Positions 59,506 through 64,000 of a stretch of 64,000 nt of DNA are shown here, piece by piece. This stretch comes from Diogma glabrata. Lineage: Eukaryota > Arthropoda > Insecta > Diptera > Cylindrotomidae. Position 1 is the stretch's first letter. Every line of letters starts with the position of its first letter. The position numbers were made by a program, and so were the translations under genes. Below the pieces are notes generated by a model. It had not been told where the DNA came from, searched no databases, and saw nothing but the letters and a program-made list of their open reading frames with translations. Location: assembly GCA_963693315.1 (NCBI GenBank), contig OY856186.1:380818768-380882767 (forward strand), in the 5' to 3' direction.

Positions 59506-62156
59506 TTGGCAATCATTTAAAACTGCAAGCAAATAATGATTTATCAACGGCTATTTTTTTTAATACATCGATTTATTTTTGACGATATTAATATGCATAA
59601 TTTAATAGTATTAATAAGCATCCATTTAGAAAACGTTAGAGAATTCAATACCTATAGCTATATTCGCGATATGATGTTTTTAAGGATTTGTACGCCGATT
59701 TGGTTCATCAATAAGAAATTCCTTAGAAAAGCTGTCAGTTAAGGGAGCAGTTAAGGGAGATTTGATTCGCTCAGCTGGTAGTTAAGGGAGATTTGATTCG
59801 CTGTTTTGGACTTTTTTTCCCGTAAAACAATTTCTAAAAAATGCATGTAATGAGCATTAATTGTACACGCTCCAAAATTTCCATTCACAAAATTATGCAC
59901 TAGCACATGTGATGCACATGATGTGCACCATACCGTAAAACACATTAGCACATATATATTATATACACACAAATACCAACCATATATTTTACGAATAATA
60001 AAAACGAAGCAAAATGAAATTTATTTAATGATAATAAAAATAAACAAAGAATAAAAAAATGGAGATAAAAAGTAGTTTACATTTTATAAAATGACCGGTT
60101 CACTTAACTTTTAATGAGATAATATGACTTTGGTAATCCTAAATTGATGAATCTTATATATTTTCTTCTAAAATTATGTACGAAAGAAATTTTTTTGTGA
60201 AGGTAATGAAAACAAACACAAAACACAAACGGGACCTTTGAATAATTAATTTAAGTGATTCAAAAAAATTATTGCTATGATAAATATTTCCGGAAATTTT
60301 TATCATTACTAGAAAAAACTACAAACGGTTTCGAACAATCTTGTATATTTGGTTTATAAAAATCATCACTGCGTGTGTACTGGAAACACATGCGTTCATG
60401 TTTTGAGAGTTATTTATTTCAATTTCAACCACAAACAAAAAAAATATTACTACAATCGTCTATGAGACTATGTCGTTTGTAGTTTTCAAAGATATTTTTT
60501 TTAATTTTTCATATTTTCGAGTTCCATTTTCACACAGTTCATTTTCACAGCTCATTACTTATGGTAAATGGGTTTTCACAGCACTTACTCAAAGTAAAAA
60601 CTATATGAAAATTAAATACAAAATTGCACAGTAAAATTATGCCTATTTTAAACCATCGCGCTCTAACGGGTCAGAGAACTACTTAAGATTCCTATGCCCG
60701 ATTTATAGTCGTTAAAATTATCCTTAATGTTAACGTAAACTTATCCACAACTTAAGACACTTCATATTAGCTAACCATACACGATAGGATTTATTCGCGG
60801 ACTTGGTCCTACGGACCGATTCGCCGGGTTTGTTTCGCGTCGCCGTTCCCGACTAACGTAGAATTGCTCACTTTAACGATGCGTGGACCAAGTCCGTTGG
60901 TTCAGATCCATGTGTTAATAGTATAAAATCGGTCTTAAATGGACGAATTTTCCATCCGCCAACCAGATCTGGTATAAATTAAATTGAACTAAGTTTTTGG
61001 ATAGTGGACCACGAATCTGTACAAAAATTTAAAGTATAAGAAATGTTACACTGAAAAAAACATGTTCTATATTCAATCGAAAAGCAGTTGTGTCAACCTC
61101 ACCGTGCTGGCAGATATGGCGAATAGAACTACGAAATTGTTTCAACAACTGTACATTTATAAAACGATGTAGTTAAGACAATCGCACGAAATATTTATGT
61201 GAAAACAAAATATATTTCAATTGATTTCAAATACTTAAATTTTTTTCAAATTTTTTTCGTGGAAATAGTTATTAGCTTTATTCAACTACTGTTATATTGG
61301 ATGTAATGCTTTATATTTTAAATAAACCTCACTATATGTTGTCAGGAAAATATTTATATGTCCAATTTAAATATTGGTTCCAATCACATTGAAATTGTTT
61401 GCAAGTATTTTTCTTTGTTTGAATAATAAACTGCCAACTTCAAGATGAGGTTGTCATTACTTCAACTTTTTTTTCAGTACTTTTTATTAATTTCATTTTC
61501 TGGAAATAGACTAAATCATACTGATGTTTGTAATCTTACATTTAATTATGAAAACAGGATTCATTTAGGGTTAAGAGATGCGAATAAGCATTTTTAAAAA
61601 ATTCGAATTTTATAGGACAGCAAATTATTTTTATGAAATTAATATTTTGAGTTTTTGGAGGCTGATGTTATAGTTTTGGTTTTAATTTTTATGAAATGAC
61701 CAATGTCAAACAACATCCAAGAACTCAAAAACTTGAATTATATGATATTATTGGTTGATACGAATATAGTTAGTTTCGATGCGTTTTTTAGTCTTTGCCT
61801 GTGTTTTACTTAACATGGTATTGATATGTTATTATCTGTGGATTAAGGCACATATACTTATATTCTTATTATACATTCTTTTATTTACTTATATTATCCA
61901 CATATATTTACATACTTTTGTTTTTATTCATTCAACAGTTAGTTTTTCTGAAGGATTTTTTCTGAAGTTCGCAAAAAATCCTATCGTGTATGGCTACAGC
62001 TATTGAGTTCTGGAACGTTTTTACCCGGATGACGGTAAATTAATTAAATGATTATTATGTAAGTATTCCAACATAGACAAAAATAAATCGATGTATTAAA
62101 AAAAGCCGTTGGTAAATCATTATTTGCATGCAGTTTTGTAATGATTGTCAAATAAA
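59506..62156. other. interior between the inverted repeats, no gene
   Basis: Short frames only. 59738-59802 has tandem gttaaggga(gatttgattcgct) words (two full units). 60655-60970 is a less A/T-rich island with words such as acttggtcctacggaccg and gtggaccaagtccg that mirror each other. 61345-61480 repeats 52940-53055. None supports a coding gene. Confidence 0.45.
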
Positions 62157-62276
62157 ACCTGAATTACTGTTGATTTATATGTATTTATAATCGAAAGTTT
62201 GTTGATATAAAACAATTTCTTTAAATTCTTATCAGTTTATGCGAAGAAAATAAAAATTGCGATGTGATTTTACAAG
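62157..62276 (-). repeat. inverted repeat, right arm
   Basis: Partner of 59385-59505. Confidence 0.75.
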
Positions 62277-62403
62277 CATTAATAACAGCTGTGAAATTTG
62301 GTTTTATAAAACTTTAGGCACTTTCCATTGAAGATCAAACTTGGTCGCATGGTGGGGTCAGTTTTTGTTAATTTGTTTACTTCTGATCAACGGATGTGAA
62401 AAC

Positions 62404-62735
62404 ACCGCATACTCCAGTCTCTGCTATTGACCTACGAGTTAACGTGAAATATCACATACCTCTGGCAACTTGCTCGAATAAACGAGTTCTCTATTTCTGG
62501 AAGCTTTAATCAGCGAAAGAGGTGCGTCACACGATCAATGAAAGTGATACTAACTGAATTGCTGGCAGCCCAATTTAGATTTTTGTTCGTACAAATTTTT
62601 CTAATTTATTTAATTTGTATTTCCTTAATTCTGTCATGAAATATAGGCATGAAATACTGGCCACATATTTTATATGTGATAGGATTTATTATTTAGTTTT
62701 TTTTTATTATAAAATGTTATTACAATTAATTACAA
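62404..62735 (+). mobile_element. LINE 5'-UTR fragment
   Basis: gcatactccagtctctgc, gatatcacatacc-like and tgtgataggatttat words parallel 2153-2575 of the LINE at 2090-5745 in order and orientation. It stops before any coding sequence. Confidence 0.65.
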
Positions 62736-62832
62736 TTAATTACAATGTGTGTCACAACAACACATTTTAACCTTTTAAGACCAAGTTCCCACAACAACAT
62801 GGGTTCTAAGGTGTTGATGAACCCAATTTTTT
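62736..62832 (-). mobile_element. LINE 3'-end fragment
   Basis: gtgtgtcacaacaacacatt and cccacaacaacatgggttct match the antisense 3' UTR of the same LINE family (compare 24250-24330). It lies directly after the sense 5' UTR fragment, so the pieces face opposite ways. Confidence 0.7.
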
Positions 62833-62847
62833 TTTGCTTCTTTTTAT

Positions 62848-63361
62848 TATATTTCTGTGTATTTAGGGGATGGGGGTGTAGGGAGGATAAAAAACTTTTT
62901 TTGACAAAAGCTAGTGGAATATCATTTGAAAGAGCACATAATTTAAGAAATAATGTAATTTTTTTTAGAATTTTGCTGTGCACAGTTTTGTAGTTGTTGT
63001 CAAAAAAGTAAAACTTTCAAACCGTTCCTTCCCCTGCGTTTCGACACTGATTGACAGAAAAAATTGAAAAAATGCTCATAGACAGGAAGTTTGGTAAACT
63101 TTTAATGAGAATTATAGCAAAATCTCAAATAATTACATTTCTGTGTTTGTAGGGGATGTGAATGGGAATGGGGAGGAAGAAAAAAATCTTTTTTGACCCA
63201 AATGAGTCGGTTGCCATTTAAAAGGGCACCTAATTTAAGAAACAATTCAATTTTTTTTAGAATTTTGCGATTCACAGTTTTTTAGTTATTGTTAAAAATA
63301 AAAAAAGTGTGATTTTAATTATATGTATACCACCCTCCCTTTTGACGCTGATTTATAGAAA
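62848..63361 (+). repeat. diverged tandem repeat, two ~220-bp units
   Basis: Units 62848-63072 and 63137-63361 share tttctgtgt, taggggatg, tttaagaaa, ttttttttagaattttgc and cacagtttt in order. Clear substitutions and indels show it is old. Confidence 0.75.
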
Positions 63362-64000
63362 AAATATTCCCAATTTAAACCATTTACAAGCTGGTTAAAT
63401 CTTTCTTTAGTAAACATAAACAGCTATGGATAAGATTTATCCTCAAGTAACATTTTTTGTGTCATTTTTGATCACAGTAGTGTAATGGATAGTCTGGATT
63501 AATGTCTGAACATAGTGTATTATAGTCGCAGCTTCCTTAGTTGTTGTTCCTTATATTGATCTGTACCGCTTGTAATGGTTTCTCATCCCTTCATCATCAA
63601 TAGTCATGTTTCGTATAGTTTCCTTAACCCATAGTGTCCTTATATTTCTTAAAATCTAACTAAATCTGCAATAGCCGGACAAACGTATAGGAGAAAGAAA
63701 ATGGCACTAATTACCCTGATTTATTTATTCATTAATATAACATAATATTGGTTAATTTGAATTAATTAATAATTTTCTTTAATCATCATCCGTATAACCA
63801 CTAAAATTTAATCAGAATTTAATCTTACCACACACTAAAATTGACGCGCGCTATACTTCCATTCGATTGTTCTCGCCATACTACTTGAGTTTGAATTTTT
63901 TTTCTAAAACACAAACCGTAATGAAACAACGAAATTTTCAAAACCTCATAACAGCTACGTGTATTTTGTTTCCAATCGTCAACATACAACGAATTACTAT
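63362..64000. other. no gene seen
   Basis: AT-rich sequence without recognisable frame, repeat or element end. Confidence 0.5.

Overview
This window is AT-rich eukaryotic DNA, most likely from an insect and possibly a fly. It contains almost nothing but mobile elements. The evidence is the mix of element types: a CR1/Jockey-like LINE, an RTE LINE, a LINE with RNase H, an LTR element with a SAP-domain Gag, and hAT-, piggyBac- and mariner-like MITEs. There are also many large foldback repeats and no bacterial-style gene packing. I see no convincing intact host gene. The only host-like coding traces are a small broken gene (15826-16331, repeated at 40992-41487) and one exon-like frame (6246-6380, repeated near 31005-31125). 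The species cannot be fixed from what is visible.

Layout. Positions 1-295 are unrecognised flank. Positions 296-24902 (copy A) are repeated in direct orientation at 28325-50074 (copy B). Base order is nearly the same in both, with only a few substitutions per few hundred bases in the stretches I compared. They differ mainly by clean insertions and deletions of mobile elements. Copy A alone has a nearly intact LINE (about 2090-5745), a 34-bp TIR-only mini-element (12473-12506), an extra tandem MITE (11432-11699), the right arm of a foldback (about 16742-17134) and a 553-bp hairpin (21495-22047). Copy B alone has a piece at 28370-28757, a poly-A retrocopy (31191-31698), a Penelope-like fragment (35874-36177), a TTAA-flanked element (42229-42734) and a 702-bp TIR element (47410-48111). 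The spacer between copies (24903-28324) is a broken RTE LINE on the minus strand, lying exactly at the junction. Copy B then runs on into an older minus-strand LINE (49358-52458), which is cut short at 24902 in copy A.

Beyond the duplication, 53404-57281 is a young, structurally complete but non-autonomous LTR retrotransposon. It has apparently identical 740-bp LTRs and one intact 787-codon Gag-protease frame, and no reverse transcriptase or integrase. The rest (57282-64000) is decayed: a probable MITE, a pair of ~120-bp inverted repeats 2.7 kb apart, LINE end fragments and a ~220-bp diverged tandem repeat.

The two copies act as filled-site and empty-site controls for each other, so several insertions can be delimited to the base with their target duplications. 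The main caveat is that A and B may be two haplotypes left side by side by an assembler rather than a true tandem duplication.
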